DNA of 64,000 nucleotides from contig NZ_BILV01000002.1 in NCBI RefSeq assembly GCF_004000745.1, forward strand, positions 62,001 to 126,000, given 5' to 3'. The position numbers and the translations under genes were made by a program. A model generated the notes under the pieces. The model was not told where the DNA came from and ran no database searches. It was given only the letters and a program-made list of their open reading frames with translations. Source of the DNA: Paenibacillus barengoltzii NBRC 101215. Its GTDB lineage: Bacteria > Bacillota > Bacilli > Paenibacillales > Paenibacillaceae. Shown piece by piece: positions 8,858 through 17,506 of the stretch (positions are counted from its first letter, which is position 1; every line of letters starts with the position of its first letter).

Positions 8858-10284
8858 AGATTTTGTTTGCTGCGGCCGAAGTCGCACCGTTTATCAAAAC
8901 CGGAGGCTTGGCTGACGTGATTGGGGCACTGCCAAAGGCACTGATTGAAGCGGGCCATGATGTGCGGGTCATCATGCCAAGATATCGCGAGCTGCCGCAA
9001 GTTTACCGTGAGCGTCTGCATCATCTTGGCACCGGTACGGTTCCGGTGGGATGGCGGAAGAAGTATGGCGGCATTTCCCGGCTGGACTGGGAAGGGGTTC
9101 CCGTGTACATGATTGATAATGAAGACTATTTTGGCAGAACAGGGATTTATGGTCATTGGGATGACGGCGAGCGGTTCGCGTACCTGGATCGGGCGATGCT
9201 GGAGCTGCTTCCCCTTACCGGGTTTATGCCGGACATTATTCATTGCCATGACTGGCATACGGCGATGATCCCGCTCTTGTTAAAGGAGCATTACCGCGAT
9301 CGGCACGAATACCGGAATATTCGAACCGTTTATACCATACATAACTTGTTATACCAGGGGATTTTTCCGAAAGAGATTCTGGGAGATCTGTTGGGACTCC
9401 CTTGGGACTATTTCACACCGGACGGCGTCGAGTATTATGATCAAGTCAGCTTTATGAAAGCCGGCTTAGTCTACGCCAATCATGTGACGACGGTCAGTCC
9501 CACTTATGCGGAAGAGATCAAGACCGAGCACTACGGTTATGGGCTGGACGGCCTGCTTCGCTCGATCAGCGGTCGGTTGTCAGGCATCGTAAACGGGATC
9601 GATACCCGACTATATGATCCGGAGACCGATCTGGAGCTATTCGCCCGTTACAGTCGCAATTTGGGACAGAAACGCGCCAATAAACCGGTGCTTCAGCGGG
9701 AGCTGGGCCTGCCGGAAGCACCGGATACGCCGCTGATCTCGATGGTTACTCGTCTGGTCGAACCGAAGGGGCTGGATCTGGTCATTCGGGTATTAGATGA
9801 ATGGCTTAGCACAGACGATGTGCAATTAGTGTTGCTTGGCACGGGGGATCCCGCCTATGAAGATTGGTTCCGGGAAGCGGCATGGCGTCATCCCGGGAAG
9901 CTTTCGGTCCAAATCAAGTTCAGCGACGCGTTATCTCGGCGCATCTATGCCGGCAGCGACATCTTCCTAATGCCATCGCGGTTTGAGCCTTGCGGCATCA
10001 GCCAGCTGTTGGCGCTGCGATACGGCACAATCCCCGTTGTAAGAGAAACCGGCGGCCTCAACGATACCGTGCGTTCCTATAATGAATTTACAAGCGAAGG
10101 CAACGGCTTCACCTTCCATAACTATAACGCGCATGATATGTTGTACACGCTTCGCCGGGCGGTGTCGTTCTACCGCCAGCCTGAGCATTGGCATCGGATA
10201 ACAGCAAATGCATTCGCCGGTGATTACGGCTGGGATGCATCGGCAAGACAATATATTCACATTTATGAGAGCCTAAAGAAATAG
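8854..10284 (+). CDS. glgA: Glycogen synthase (GT5, ADP-glucose)
   Basis: A 476-residue glycosyltransferase that extends glycogen from ADP-glucose. It begins MKILFAAAEVAPFIKTGGLADV; K-T-G-G-L is the ADP-glucose-binding loop. Later motifs include HCHDWHTAMIPLLL, VSPTYAEEI and the C-terminal PSRFEPCGISQLLALRYGT with the conserved E-x-x-G-x-x-x-L. ATG at 8854 overlaps the glgB stop and has GAAGGAGGG upstream, so it is co-translated with glgB. It supplies the polymerase step between divergent glgC and co-transcribed glgB. Confidence 0.96.
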   Translation: MKILFAAAEVAPFIKTGGLADVIGALPKALIEAGHDVRVIMPRYRELPQVYRERLHHLGTGTVPVGWRKKYGGISRLDWEGVPVYMIDNEDYFGRTGIYGHWDDGERFAYLDRAMLELLPLTGFMPDIIHCHDWHTAMIPLLLKEHYRDRHEYRNIRTVYTIHNLLYQGIFPKEILGDLLGLPWDYFTPDGVEYYDQVSFMKAGLVYANHVTTVSPTYAEEIKTEHYGYGLDGLLRSISGRLSGIVNGIDTRLYDPETDLELFARYSRNLGQKRANKPVLQRELGLPEAPDTPLISMVTRLVEPKGLDLVIRVLDEWLSTDDVQLVLLGTGDPAYEDWFREAAWRHPGKLSVQIKFSDALSRRIYAGSDIFLMPSRFEPCGISQLLALRYGTIPVVRETGGLNDTVRSYNEFTSEGNGFTFHNYNAHDMLYTLRRAVSFYRQPEHWHRITANAFAGDYGWDASARQYIHIYESLKK

Positions 10285-10309
10285 CGGACGAGTCGCTCGT
10301 CCGCTTTTT
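10284..10309. terminator. Rho-independent terminator after glgA
   Basis: Perfect 9-bp stem GCGGACGAG / CTCGTCCGC with a TCG loop and TTTTT. The first base overlaps the glgA stop codon. The convergent amylase gene ends at 10314. Confidence 0.9.
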
Positions 10310-10313
10310 GTCA

Positions 10314-12062
10314 TTATTTTTGAATGTGCCGATACAAAATGCGGAAGCCGTAAGGATCCAGGGAAATGCTCATGACCCCGTTCGTTGGTGTCACGGCTTC
10401 TTCGGTAAGGGCGTCCCGCCAATCGCTCGTTTGCATCGGATGGGTGAGGGTGACTGGCTTGGGGGTATTGTTCATCCACACGGTAAAATGCATCTTCTCA
10501 TCCATTCGTTCGTATACGATACACGGATCCCCTGGTTCCGCGTGCAGAAACCGAAAATGACCGTGACGAAGCGCCGGATGCTGCTTTCGCAGCCTAATCA
10601 TCAGCTTGTAGAAATCATACAGCTCACGATCCTGCTTGTTGTGATCCCACTCCATGCACTTCCGGCAATCCGGATCCCCGTCGCCAGTTAGACCGATCTC
10701 ATCGCCGTAGAACATGCAAGGCGTTCCAATATACGTAAACAGAAACACCACGCAGAGCTTGAGCTTGCGCTTGTCGCCGCCGACACGGGTCAGCAGGCGA
10801 GGGGTATCATGGCTGCCCAGCATGTTGAAGATCACTTCATTCGTTTGATGCGGATATCGCATGATCAGCGCACCCATCTCATCGGAAAAGGCCGCCCCGT
10901 CTACACCGCCGTTAAAAAACTCCAGCACTTTATCCGCAAAGGGGTAATTCATCACGGAATCAAATTGATCCCCCAGCAGCCAGTTCAAGGAATCGCTCCA
11001 TACCTCACCAATCAGATAAGCTTCCGGGTTCGCTTGTTTGACGACCTGACGGAATTCCCGCCAGAACGAATGATCTATTTCATTGGCGACGTCAAGCCGC
11101 CAACCGTCCAACTTGATCTCCTTAATCCAATATTCGGCGACTTCAAGTAAATACTTTTTTAGTTCCGGGTTGGCGGTATTAAATTTCGGCATGTTGGGGA
11201 AGAACCCAAACGTATCATACGTCGGGATCCCGTTCTCTACCCTCGCCGGGAACTGGTTGACATGAAACCAACCGGCATACGGGGAGGCTTCACCATGTTT
11301 GAGGACGTCCTGGAATGGAGGAAAATGCTCCCCGCAATGATTAAAGACCGCGTCCAACACGACCCGGATCCCACGCTGATGACATTGCTCCACCAACTCC
11401 CGCAGCAAGTCGTTGTTTCCAAAATGAGGATCAACCTGTTTATAATCCACGGTGTCGTATTTATGGTTGGATGGAGCCAAAAAAATCGGAGTAAGATATA
11501 TCGCTGTGATACCTAGGTCGGTCAAATCGTCCAAGTGGTCAATGATCCCCTGCAAATCGCCGCCAAAGTAATTTTCACGGGTCGGCTTGCCTCCCCAGGC
11601 TTCAACTGGCTTGGGATCATTGGAGGGATCTCCGTTGGCGAACCGCTCCGGCATAATCTGATAGAAGACCGCTTGCTTTGCCCATTCCGGCACTCGGACT
11701 ACTTCGTTCTCATGAATATACGGAAATTCAAAGCATTCCCCCGGCGGTTGAGGAGCCTCCGATTGAATGCCTGTGTCCAGCAGGTACACCGTTTCAGTTC
11801 CCGCCGTAAGCTTAAAGGCATAAGAAAGACGTTTGAACTTGGGACGCACCGCGACCTCCCAATAGTCGAACATGCGATCATGGGCCGTTTTTTCCATCGG
11901 CAGCTCCTGGTAGGTTCCCGTCCAATCGTATTTGTCCCCGGTCATGGCCATCACCTGCTCCACATCATCCCGTTTCGTCCGGATGCGAAGATGGATCGTC
12001 GATGAGTCATAGGCATACGCCCATTTGTCCCGGGGCACGTGGTAGAGCGCTTCAAGCAGCAC
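10314..12062 (-). CDS. Cyclomaltodextrinase / neopullulanase-type alpha-glucan hydrolase (GH13_20)
   Basis: A 582-residue intracellular enzyme (no signal peptide). It has an N-terminal CBM34-like domain and a GH13 barrel. Motifs: DAVFNHCGEHF, GWRLDVANEIDH (Asp nucleophile), LIGEVWSDS (Glu acid/base) and MLGSHDTPRLL. The start is GTG at 12062 (reads MLLEALYHVP), with AGGAGG 9 bases upstream; this matches the usual family start, whereas the open frame further upstream is not typical. Likely substrates are cyclodextrins, pullulan or maltodextrins, which fits the glycogen genes next door. The exact specificity among cyclomaltodextrinase, neopullulanase and maltogenic amylase cannot be decided from sequence. 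Confidence 0.9.
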   Translation of the reverse strand: MLLEALYHVPRDKWAYAYDSSTIHLRIRTKRDDVEQVMAMTGDKYDWTGTYQELPMEKTAHDRMFDYWEVAVRPKFKRLSYAFKLTAGTETVYLLDTGIQSEAPQPPGECFEFPYIHENEVVRVPEWAKQAVFYQIMPERFANGDPSNDPKPVEAWGGKPTRENYFGGDLQGIIDHLDDLTDLGITAIYLTPIFLAPSNHKYDTVDYKQVDPHFGNNDLLRELVEQCHQRGIRVVLDAVFNHCGEHFPPFQDVLKHGEASPYAGWFHVNQFPARVENGIPTYDTFGFFPNMPKFNTANPELKKYLLEVAEYWIKEIKLDGWRLDVANEIDHSFWREFRQVVKQANPEAYLIGEVWSDSLNWLLGDQFDSVMNYPFADKVLEFFNGGVDGAAFSDEMGALIMRYPHQTNEVIFNMLGSHDTPRLLTRVGGDKRKLKLCVVFLFTYIGTPCMFYGDEIGLTGDGDPDCRKCMEWDHNKQDRELYDFYKLMIRLRKQHPALRHGHFRFLHAEPGDPCIVYERMDEKMHFTVWMNNTPKPVTLTHPMQTSDWRDALTEEAVTPTNGVMSISLDPYGFRILYRHIQK

Positions 12063-12249
12063 AGATTGGCGCCTCCTCTCGTAAATCGCTAGGGTTGTGA
12101 TGATGTTCATTATTCCCCAAGGCAGCAAGGAGCATGAACCAAATGGGTAACATAATTCAGATTTGAATTGACCAAAGTATGATAAATAAGATTTACGAGG
12201 TTTTAAAGGGCAGTTCTGTGAAAACTTTTGAATATCATGAAAATTGTTT

Positions 12250-12278
12250 TGCATATATATGCATTCTGATTTATAATT
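12250..12278 (+). promoter_or_regulatory. SigA promoter of artPQR with ArgR-like operator in the spacer
   Basis: -35 TTGCAT (12250-12255), 17-base spacer, -10 TATAAT (12273-12278). The palindrome TGCATATATATGCA (12251-12264) overlaps the -35 and spacer. It matches the ARG-box layout (TGAAT-N4-ATTCA, with variants reading TGCAT-N4-ATGCA). A half-site TGAAT lies 22 bases upstream at 12229. Arginine repression of the downstream transporter is inferred. Confidence 0.6.
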
Positions 12279-12333
12279 AGCCCAGTAATCATCGTCGTGT
12301 GATAAAAAGAAAAGCAGAATAGGAGAGAAAAGC

Positions 12334-13185
12334 ATGAAAAAATGGGGCATGTTATTCATAGCGGTCTTGATGGTGACTATGGTGCTGGCCGCTTGTGGTC
12401 AGGAAAAAAATAACAGCGGCAACGCGGCAAACAACGCCGGTCAAGCTGCGAACCAAAATGAGACTCAAGCAGGTGGGGATCAAACCGAACCGGCTAAGAA
12501 ACTGATCGTAGGCATGAGTGCGGACTTCCCGCCATATGAGTTCCACATCAAGAACGACCAGGGTGAAGACGAAATTGTTGGTTTTGACGTAGAAATCGCT
12601 AAGGAAATCGCCAAGGATCTGGGCGCGGAGTTGGAGATCAAGGATATGCTGTTCGACTCCTTGCTCAACGAACTTTCTAGCGGGCGTGTAGATCTAGTTA
12701 TCTCCGGATTAAGTCCAAAACCAGAACGCGCTGAGCAAATCGATATGTCGAAAATTTACTACACTGCAGAACAAGCCATTGTGACGCGTGAAGCTGACAA
12801 AGATAAATACTCCACTATGGAATCGCTGGAAGGTGCAAAAATCGGGGTACAAAAGAGCTCGATCCAGGAAGATATGGCGAAGGAAATTCCAAACGCCAAG
12901 CTGACCTCGCTGGCTAAAATCAATGACATCATTATGCAACTGACTTCGAACCGTGTAGATGCTGCGATATTGGAAGGACCGGTAGCCAAAGCATTTGTGA
13001 AGAACGTCAAAGGCATCGTTATTACGGATGCTAAACCTGAGACGGAAGATGAAGGTTATGTTGTTGGTGTCAAAAAAGGCAATAAAGAATTGTTGGATCA
13101 AGTGAATGCGACGCTGGATCGCCTGATGAGTGACGGAAGCATCGACAAGTTCGTCACAGAAGCTACTGAACTCGCAGAGAAATAA
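12334..13185 (+). CDS. artP: Polar amino acid ABC transporter substrate-binding lipoprotein (arginine-type)
   Basis: A 283-residue extracellular binding lipoprotein. The signal peptide ends in the lipobox VLAACG, followed by a low-complexity Asn/Gln/Gly linker and an SBP_bac_3 domain starting LIVGMSADFPPYEF. DIEVGFDVE-like and DLVISGLSPKPERAEQIDMS stretches closely resemble B. subtilis ArtP (YqiX). RBS AGGAGAG precedes ATG. It is the first gene of an art operon, separated from the permease by a hairpin terminator that would favour extra binding protein. Arginine is the likeliest substrate because of this resemblance and the ARG-like box; other polar amino acids remain possible. Confidence 0.85.
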   Translation: MKKWGMLFIAVLMVTMVLAACGQEKNNSGNAANNAGQAANQNETQAGGDQTEPAKKLIVGMSADFPPYEFHIKNDQGEDEIVGFDVEIAKEIAKDLGAELEIKDMLFDSLLNELSSGRVDLVISGLSPKPERAEQIDMSKIYYTAEQAIVTREADKDKYSTMESLEGAKIGVQKSSIQEDMAKEIPNAKLTSLAKINDIIMQLTSNRVDAAILEGPVAKAFVKNVKGIVITDAKPETEDEGYVVGVKKGNKELLDQVNATLDRLMSDGSIDKFVTEATELAEK

Positions 13186-13206
13186 TACGACACTGATCCA
13201 TCTTTG

Positions 13207-13245
13207 CAGAAAATAGCGAGTCCTATCGCTATTTTCTGTTTTTTT
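13207..13245 (+). terminator. Intra-operon terminator/attenuator after the binding-protein gene
   Basis: 13-bp stem CAGAAAATAGCGA / TCGCTATTTTCTG, six-base loop, then seven T. It lies between artP and artQ, with no promoter obvious after it. It probably lets only part of the transcripts continue into the permease and ATPase genes. Confidence 0.85.
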
Positions 13246-13287
13246 GCTTGAAGAGTCCTACTTTAGGCTGGGAGGAATGAACATTTT

Positions 13288-13950
13288 ATGGATTTGATTT
13301 CAATGTTTATTGAGTACCGGACTTATTTTCTTACCGGCATTCAGTACACACTTCTGTTAGCAGCCATTGGTGTGTTGTGCGGATTCATTCTAGGGTTAAT
13401 CGTGGCCCTCGTCCGGATGTCTCCCTGGGGGATCCTCCGGTTTATTGGGCATGCGTGGGTTGAATTTCTGCGGGGGACCCCGATGTTAGTTCAGCTCTTC
13501 ATTATTCATTATGGTTTTTCTACGATGTTTGGCATTAATTTTTCGCCGATTGAATCCGGTTCAATTACGCTTTCGATCAACAGTTCAGCTTATCTGGCAG
13601 AAATTTTCCGCGCCGGGATTCAAGGTGTGGACCGTGGACAAGGAGAGGCGGCTCGTTCCTTGGGGATGACTAAAGGGATGACGATGCGCCACATCATCAT
13701 TCCTCAGGCAATCAAATCGGTACTCCCTGCCATTGGCAACGAGTTTGTGACCATTATCAAGGAATCATCGATCGTTTCTATTATCGGGATTACGGAATTG
13801 ATGTTCCAATCCGGCGCGATTGTGGGCATCACCTATGACGGAATGACGCCATACTTGATTGTTGCTATTCTGTACTTTATTCTGACATTCACGCTGTCTC
13901 GGATTTTGGGCGTGTTCGAAAGGAAGTTGAAGACCAGTGATCACCGTTAA
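13288..13950 (+). CDS. artQ: Amino acid ABC transporter permease
   Basis: A 220-residue His/Glu/Gln/Arg-type permease. It starts [22 protein letters not shown], has several hydrophobic helices and the motif [15 protein letters not shown]. The EAA loop contacting the ATPase is [36 protein letters not shown] precedes ATG. It overlaps the ATPase gene by 14 bases. It forms the membrane channel for the arginine-type system, presumably as a homodimer since only one permease gene is present. Confidence 0.93.
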   Translation: MDLISMFIEYRTYFLTGIQYTLLLAAIGVLCGFILGLIVALVRMSPWGILRFIGHAWVEFLRGTPMLVQLFIIHYGFSTMFGINFSPIESGSITLSINSSAYLAEIFRAGIQGVDRGQGEAARSLGMTKGMTMRHIIIPQAIKSVLPAIGNEFVTIIKESSIVSIIGITELMFQSGAIVGITYDGMTPYLIVAILYFILTFTLSRILGVFERKLKTSDHR

Positions 13951-14659
13951 AGGTTTGCATAAAAAATTTGGCCAACTCCATATTTTGCGCGGGATCGATC
14001 TGGAAATCTCCAAAGGCGAAGTTGTCGTCGTTATCGGTCCGAGTGGATCGGGGAAGAGTACGTTTCTTCGTTGCTTGAACCTGTTAGAGGTTCCGACCGA
14101 AGGGGAGATCACCTTTGAAGGAGCTTCCATCACTGCCAAAGGCCATGACATCAATAAAACCCGCGAGAAAATGGGCATGGTGTTCCAGCACTTTAATCTG
14201 TTCCCGCACAAGACCGTAATCGACAACATTACGCTGGCCCCTATTCGCGTTAAGAAGCTCGATAAAAGCAAAGCGGAAGCAATCGCCATGGATCTGCTTC
14301 GCACGGTTGGACTGGAGGATAAGAGAAACGCCTATCCGGCGCAGCTCTCCGGCGGTCAGAAGCAGCGGATTGCGATTGCCCGCGCATTGGCCATGGAGCC
14401 GCATGTGATGCTGTTTGATGAGCCAACGTCGGCTTTGGACCCGGAGATGGTCGGAGAGGTGCTTGACGTCATGAAGAACCTGGCTGAGCGGGGCATGACG
14501 ATGGTTATCGTTACGCATGAGATGGGATTTGCCCGTGAGGTAGGTGACCGCATCCTGTTTATGGATCAAGGCGTCATTTTGGAGCAAGGTACGCCGCAAG
14601 AGGTGTTTGGGGCGCCAAAGCATCAGCGGACGCAGGACTTTTTAAGCAAAGTATTATAA
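13937..14659 (+). CDS. artR: Amino acid ABC transporter ATP-binding protein
   Basis: A 240-residue GlnQ/HisP-type ATPase. Walker [11 protein letters not shown]-loop [18 protein letters not shown], signature LSGGQKQR, Walker [15 protein letters not shown] and the H-loop [11 protein letters not shown] are all present. The GTG start lies inside the end of the permease gene, so translation is coupled. It energises the artPQ transporter. A hairpin with a T run follows. Confidence 0.94.
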   Translation: MITVKGLHKKFGQLHILRGIDLEISKGEVVVVIGPSGSGKSTFLRCLNLLEVPTEGEITFEGASITAKGHDINKTREKMGMVFQHFNLFPHKTVIDNITLAPIRVKKLDKSKAEAIAMDLLRTVGLEDKRNAYPAQLSGGQKQRIAIARALAMEPHVMLFDEPTSALDPEMVGEVLDVMKNLAERGMTMVIVTHEMGFAREVGDRILFMDQGVILEQGTPQEVFGAPKHQRTQDFLSKVL

Positions 14660-14668
14660 ATTTGAGGG

Positions 14669-14697
14669 ACCGTCCGAGGACTTCGGGCGGTTTTTTT
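14669..14697 (+). terminator. Terminator after artR
   Basis: CCGTCCGA pairs with TCGGGCGG (one G-T) around a short loop, then seven T. It ends the transporter operon. Confidence 0.8.
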
Positions 14698-14758
14698 GTC
14701 CTTTGGAGTTCGAACGTACGCTCTAAGTTTACACGCTTTTTACTATTAAACACAAAAA

Positions 14759-14820
14759 TGTAACCAGTCCAGTCAAGGGATTCCGCCGTTTGGTGGGATT
14801 TACCTGGCCTATTGGTTACA
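14759..14820. repeat. Extended imperfect hairpin upstream of the c-di-AMP riboswitch
   Basis: Outer arms TGTAACCA (14759-14766) and TGGTTACA (14813-14820) are exact inverted repeats. Inside them CCAG pairs with CTGG and ATTCCGCC pairs with GGTGGGAT (two wobbles) around GTTT. It lies between the artR terminator and the riboswitch, in a 350-base stretch without a gene. Its role is unknown. Confidence 0.45.
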
Positions 14821-14840
14821 AAATTGTGATATATTGAGTA

Positions 14841-14986
14841 GGCCGAAACCTGAACTTGAGGTGCGGGGGACGAAAGATGAAAGCAGAAGCGGTCACGCTG
14901 ACTGTTTTCTTGGGGTGAAGCGTATCGAAGCGATGCGCCGGGAATGATCCTTTTTCCCGAATCCGACAACTAACTCCGCAGGCGCA
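14841..14986 (+). promoter_or_regulatory. Cyclic di-AMP riboswitch (ydaO-yuaA type)
   Basis: The leader carries the signature blocks of the ydaO aptamer in order: GCGGGGGAC (from 14863), TTGGGGTGAA (from 14910), CCCGAATCCGACAACTAAC (from 14956) and GCAGGCG near 14979. It ends about 10 bases before the AAGGAGG of a LysM-3D wall protein gene. This riboswitch class often controls cell-wall remodelling genes and normally turns them off at high c-di-AMP. No clean terminator is seen after the aptamer, so the expression platform is unclear. Confidence 0.88.
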
Positions 14987-15007
14987 GTAAAAAGGAGGGC
15001 AATTCAC

Positions 15008-15700
15008 TTGAATACTCGTATTTGGTCTAAACTTGCAGCAACGGCGCTGATTGCCGTAAGCCTTACGATTCCGATGCAGACGATATCCGTCCATGCAGAC
15101 GCGGTACATAAAGCCGTGGAAGGAGATACATTTTATCTTCTTGCCAAAAAATATGGCGTAGACATGAATAAACTCATGGCTGCCAACCCATCCATCAATC
15201 CAAGTAATATATACGCTGGATTGAAAATCACCATTCCGGGCGTCCAGACGCAATCGACAGGAGTAGCTTCTGCTGCTCCGGCGAAGAAGGAAAATGCGGC
15301 GACGACAACCGCATCCGCTTCCAAGCTGAAAGTGATGTCCACGGGGAACGTGGTTGAAGCGTGGGGGAAAACCTTTACTTACTCGAAAACGATTAATGTG
15401 AAAGCTTCGGCGTATTCGGCATCCGCTAGCGAGAATGGAAAATGGGGAGCGGTTGACTACTTCGGCAACCCGCTGAAGCTGGGCACCATCGCGGTTGATC
15501 CCAAGGTCATTCCGATGGGCACGAAGGTGTTGGTAACCGGGCATAACCATGATGGGCTGCCGGATCAAGCTTTTGTAGCTACGGCTACTGACCAGGGGGG
15601 AGCTATCAAAGGCAATCGGATCGATATCTTTATTCCAGGCAGTGCGGCAAATGCGAAAGCGTTTGGGTTCCAAGATGTGACGCTTTACGTATTAAATTAA
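15008..15700 (+). CDS. Secreted LysM and 3D-domain cell-wall protein (YocH/RpfB-like)
   Basis: A 230-residue exported protein. The signal peptide ends near ISVHA-DAV. A LysM domain (residues about 36-80, GDTFYLLAKKYGVDMNKLM) follows, then an Ala/Thr linker and a C-terminal 3D domain. The latter shows Y-S-A-S, GTIAVDPKVIPMGTKV and NRIDIFIPG, including the conserved Asp residues of the double-psi barrel fold. It starts with TTG, with AAGGAGGG upstream. It probably binds peptidoglycan and cleaves it as a lytic transglycosylase-type enzyme. The upstream c-di-AMP riboswitch ties it to wall/osmotic homeostasis. The convergent neighbour is separated by a terminator. Confidence 0.9.
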   Translation: MNTRIWSKLAATALIAVSLTIPMQTISVHADAVHKAVEGDTFYLLAKKYGVDMNKLMAANPSINPSNIYAGLKITIPGVQTQSTGVASAAPAKKENAATTTASASKLKVMSTGNVVEAWGKTFTYSKTINVKASAYSASASENGKWGAVDYFGNPLKLGTIAVDPKVIPMGTKVLVTGHNHDGLPDQAFVATATDQGGAIKGNRIDIFIPGSAANAKAFGFQDVTLYVLN

Positions 15701-15716
15701 ACATGAGGTGTAGATC

Positions 15717-15753
15717 AAAAAGTCGGTCAGGATATGTCCTGGCCGACTTTTTG
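15717..15753. terminator. Bidirectional terminator between the LysM-3D gene and the deacetylase
   Basis: Long stem AAAAGTCGGTCAGGA / TCCTGGCCGACTTTT with a TATG loop. T runs on one side and A runs on the other let it serve both convergent genes. Confidence 0.9.
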
Positions 15754-15784
15754 GTTTTGCTGGCAAATGGCCGATTCATACGGG

Positions 15785-16621
15785 TCAGCGGTATTTGGTC
15801 GTATGCAGCAGCTCAGAAAGATCAACGAATTGATACCCTTGTGCCTGCAGGGCGTCGATGATCTTCGGCAAAGCTTGAATGGTGCCGGTTAAGTCGGAGC
15901 CGACGCCGCCGCCTGAATGTTGAAGGATGATCGAGCCGGGGCCCGCCGTACTCATCACATTGGAGAACACCTTCTTTTCGTCGATCCCTTTCCAATCCTG
16001 GGAATCCACATTCCAATTTACGAGGGTGTAACCGTTCTTCTTCGCCCATTGGACCTGTTCTTCCTTAATTTCTCCATAAGGCGGCCGAATCAATTGGGGA
16101 CGATATCCAACGACGTTCTGAATAATTTTCTCCGTGCGTAAAATCTCGCTCTGGAACTGCTTAATGGAGCGGTTACGGAAGTTCGGATGACTATAGGAAT
16201 GGTTGCCGATGAGGTGGCCTTCGTGACTCATCCGCCGCAACAAGCCGGGAAACTTCTTTGCTCGCGCCCCAACCACAAAGAAGGTGGCTTTGACCCCTTT
16301 GCGGTGAAGTACGTCTAAAATTTGCGGTGTAAACCGCGGATCCGGCCCATCATCGAAGGTCAGCGCAATCTGCTTCACCTCCGGTCCCCGGAAGATGAAG
16401 GTTTCTGAATATTTGCGGCGCAGTTCACCAAGATCGGCTGACGTGGTACCTGCAGGTATGAATGTATCCTTATTGTCCGCCTGATTCCCCTGAGATGTTG
16501 GGCCCCTAAGTTCGAGATCGCGTGCTGTGTCGGCTTTAACAGGATACAGTTGAGTCCCGCCTGCCATGACCAGAGAAGCGGTCATACAGCAGACCAGAAC
16601 TTTCTTCAGCTGTATAAGCAA
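15785..16621 (-). CDS. Secreted polysaccharide deacetylase (NodB/CE4)
   Basis: A 278-residue exported CE4 esterase. A signal peptide (LIQLKKVLVCCMTASLVMAGG) and a short linker precede the NodB domain. Motif 1 is LTFDDGPDPRFTP (Asp-Asp metal/base), motif 2 HSYSHPNF (His pair) and motif 3 RPPYGEIKE. Downstream, NWNVDSQDWKG and ILQHSGGG carry the remaining motifs. TTG at 16621 is preferred, with AAGGGGG 8 bases upstream; the alternative 16639 start would sit on that site. Likely substrate is N-acetylated peptidoglycan or another amino-sugar polymer. A second CE4 gene lies at 26709. Confidence 0.9.
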   Translation of the reverse strand: MLIQLKKVLVCCMTASLVMAGGTQLYPVKADTARDLELRGPTSQGNQADNKDTFIPAGTTSADLGELRRKYSETFIFRGPEVKQIALTFDDGPDPRFTPQILDVLHRKGVKATFFVVGARAKKFPGLLRRMSHEGHLIGNHSYSHPNFRNRSIKQFQSEILRTEKIIQNVVGYRPQLIRPPYGEIKEEQVQWAKKNGYTLVNWNVDSQDWKGIDEKKVFSNVMSTAGPGSIILQHSGGGVGSDLTGTIQALPKIIDALQAQGYQFVDLSELLHTTKYR

Positions 16622-16732
16622 TGTGAAGTCCCCCTTCAATCCGAAAACTGTACATGTTCCCTAGTATCCCCTAACTTTGCAAAGATCATAATGGACGGTG
16701 CAAAATCGCGCAGATTACTGCCTATGACCAGT

Positions 16733-16748
16733 TGTGAGAGATGTCACA
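16733..16748. promoter_or_regulatory. Perfect FNR/CRP-type palindrome upstream of pyrK operon
   Basis: TGTGA-GAGATG-TCACA matches the B. subtilis Fnr consensus TGTGA-N6-TCACA exactly. It lies between the divergent deacetylase and pyrK genes, 63 bases before the pyrK start. A possible -10 TGTAAT (16785-16790) puts the site centre near -56 for pyrK. A possible reverse -10 (TATGAT, 16690-16685) puts it near -62 for the deacetylase. Which gene it serves is open. Confidence 0.6.
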
Positions 16749-16810
16749 GACGAACCCGTTAAAAACATGCATCCTTTGATGAAGTGTAATCAAATGGATG
16801 GGGGGAGCTT

Positions 16811-17506
16811 ATGGCAATCGTAGTGGCGAACAAAGAAATATCACCAGGGGTGTTCAAACTGTCGGTACAAGGGCGATTTACGGGAAAAATCGGGCAGTTC
16901 TACATGTTGCGCGCCGGGGAACGCTACCCGTTACTGTCCCGACCGATCAGCATCTTTGATCTTGAAGAGGATCGGCTGGATTTCTTGATCCAGGTTGCGG
17001 GAGAAGGGACGACTCGGTTGTCTGAACTGAAGCCGGGCGACCGCTTGACCTTGGATGGGCCGTTTGGGAACGGGTTTCCGTCGCTTGTGGGAAGGATTGC
17101 CTTTGTAGGTGGCGGTATCGGAATTGCTCCGTTCTATTACGCGCTGAGGGAAGCACCGCAGGCGGACGTATATCTCGGCTTCAGCCGTGAGCCGTATATG
17201 GTAGAGGAGTTCCGTACTTTAGCCCGCGGTAACGTGACGGTGGATGTCGGCGGCTCGATTCTAGAGAAAGTGGATTTTCGCGCGTACGATACGGTGATCG
17301 CTTGCGGACCTCATCCGATGCTGCATGCCGTGCAGCGCAAACAGGAGGAAATCGGAGGTCAGGCGAAGGTATACGTCTCCTTAGAGAATCGGATGGCGTG
17401 TGGAATCGGCGCATGCCTTGTCTGCAGTTTGAAATGCAGAGATGGCCGGAAGAAGGCTTGCGCGGATGGGCCGGTATTTTTGGCGGATGAGGTGGTGTTC
17501 GCATGA
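16811..17506 (+). CDS. pyrK: Dihydroorotate dehydrogenase B electron-transfer subunit
   Basis: A 231-residue FAD/[2Fe-2S] protein of the ferredoxin reductase type. FAD-binding RPISIF near residue 43, a pyridine-nucleotide loop [12 protein letters not shown], and a C-terminal 2Fe-2S cluster with cysteines in CGIGACLVC plus a fourth Cys in KKACADGP. It passes electrons from dihydroorotate oxidation (PyrD) to NAD. ATG has GGGGGGAG upstream. Its stop overlaps the pyrD start (ATGA). No other pyrimidine gene is in the window, so pyrKD here is detached from a full pyr operon. Confidence 0.95.
   Translation: MAIVVANKEISPGVFKLSVQGRFTGKIGQFYMLRAGERYPLLSRPISIFDLEEDRLDFLIQVAGEGTTRLSELKPGDRLTLDGPFGNGFPSLVGRIAFVGGGIGIAPFYYALREAPQADVYLGFSREPYMVEEFRTLARGNVTVDVGGSILEKVDFRAYDTVIACGPHPMLHAVQRKQEEIGGQAKVYVSLENRMACGIGACLVCSLKCRDGRKKACADGPVFLADEVVFA

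Noticed and set aside
12063-12359. N-terminal extension of the GH13 frame by 99 codons
   Set aside because: It would overlap the artP promoter and start; the family begins MLLEALYH, with a good ribosome site at GTG 12062.
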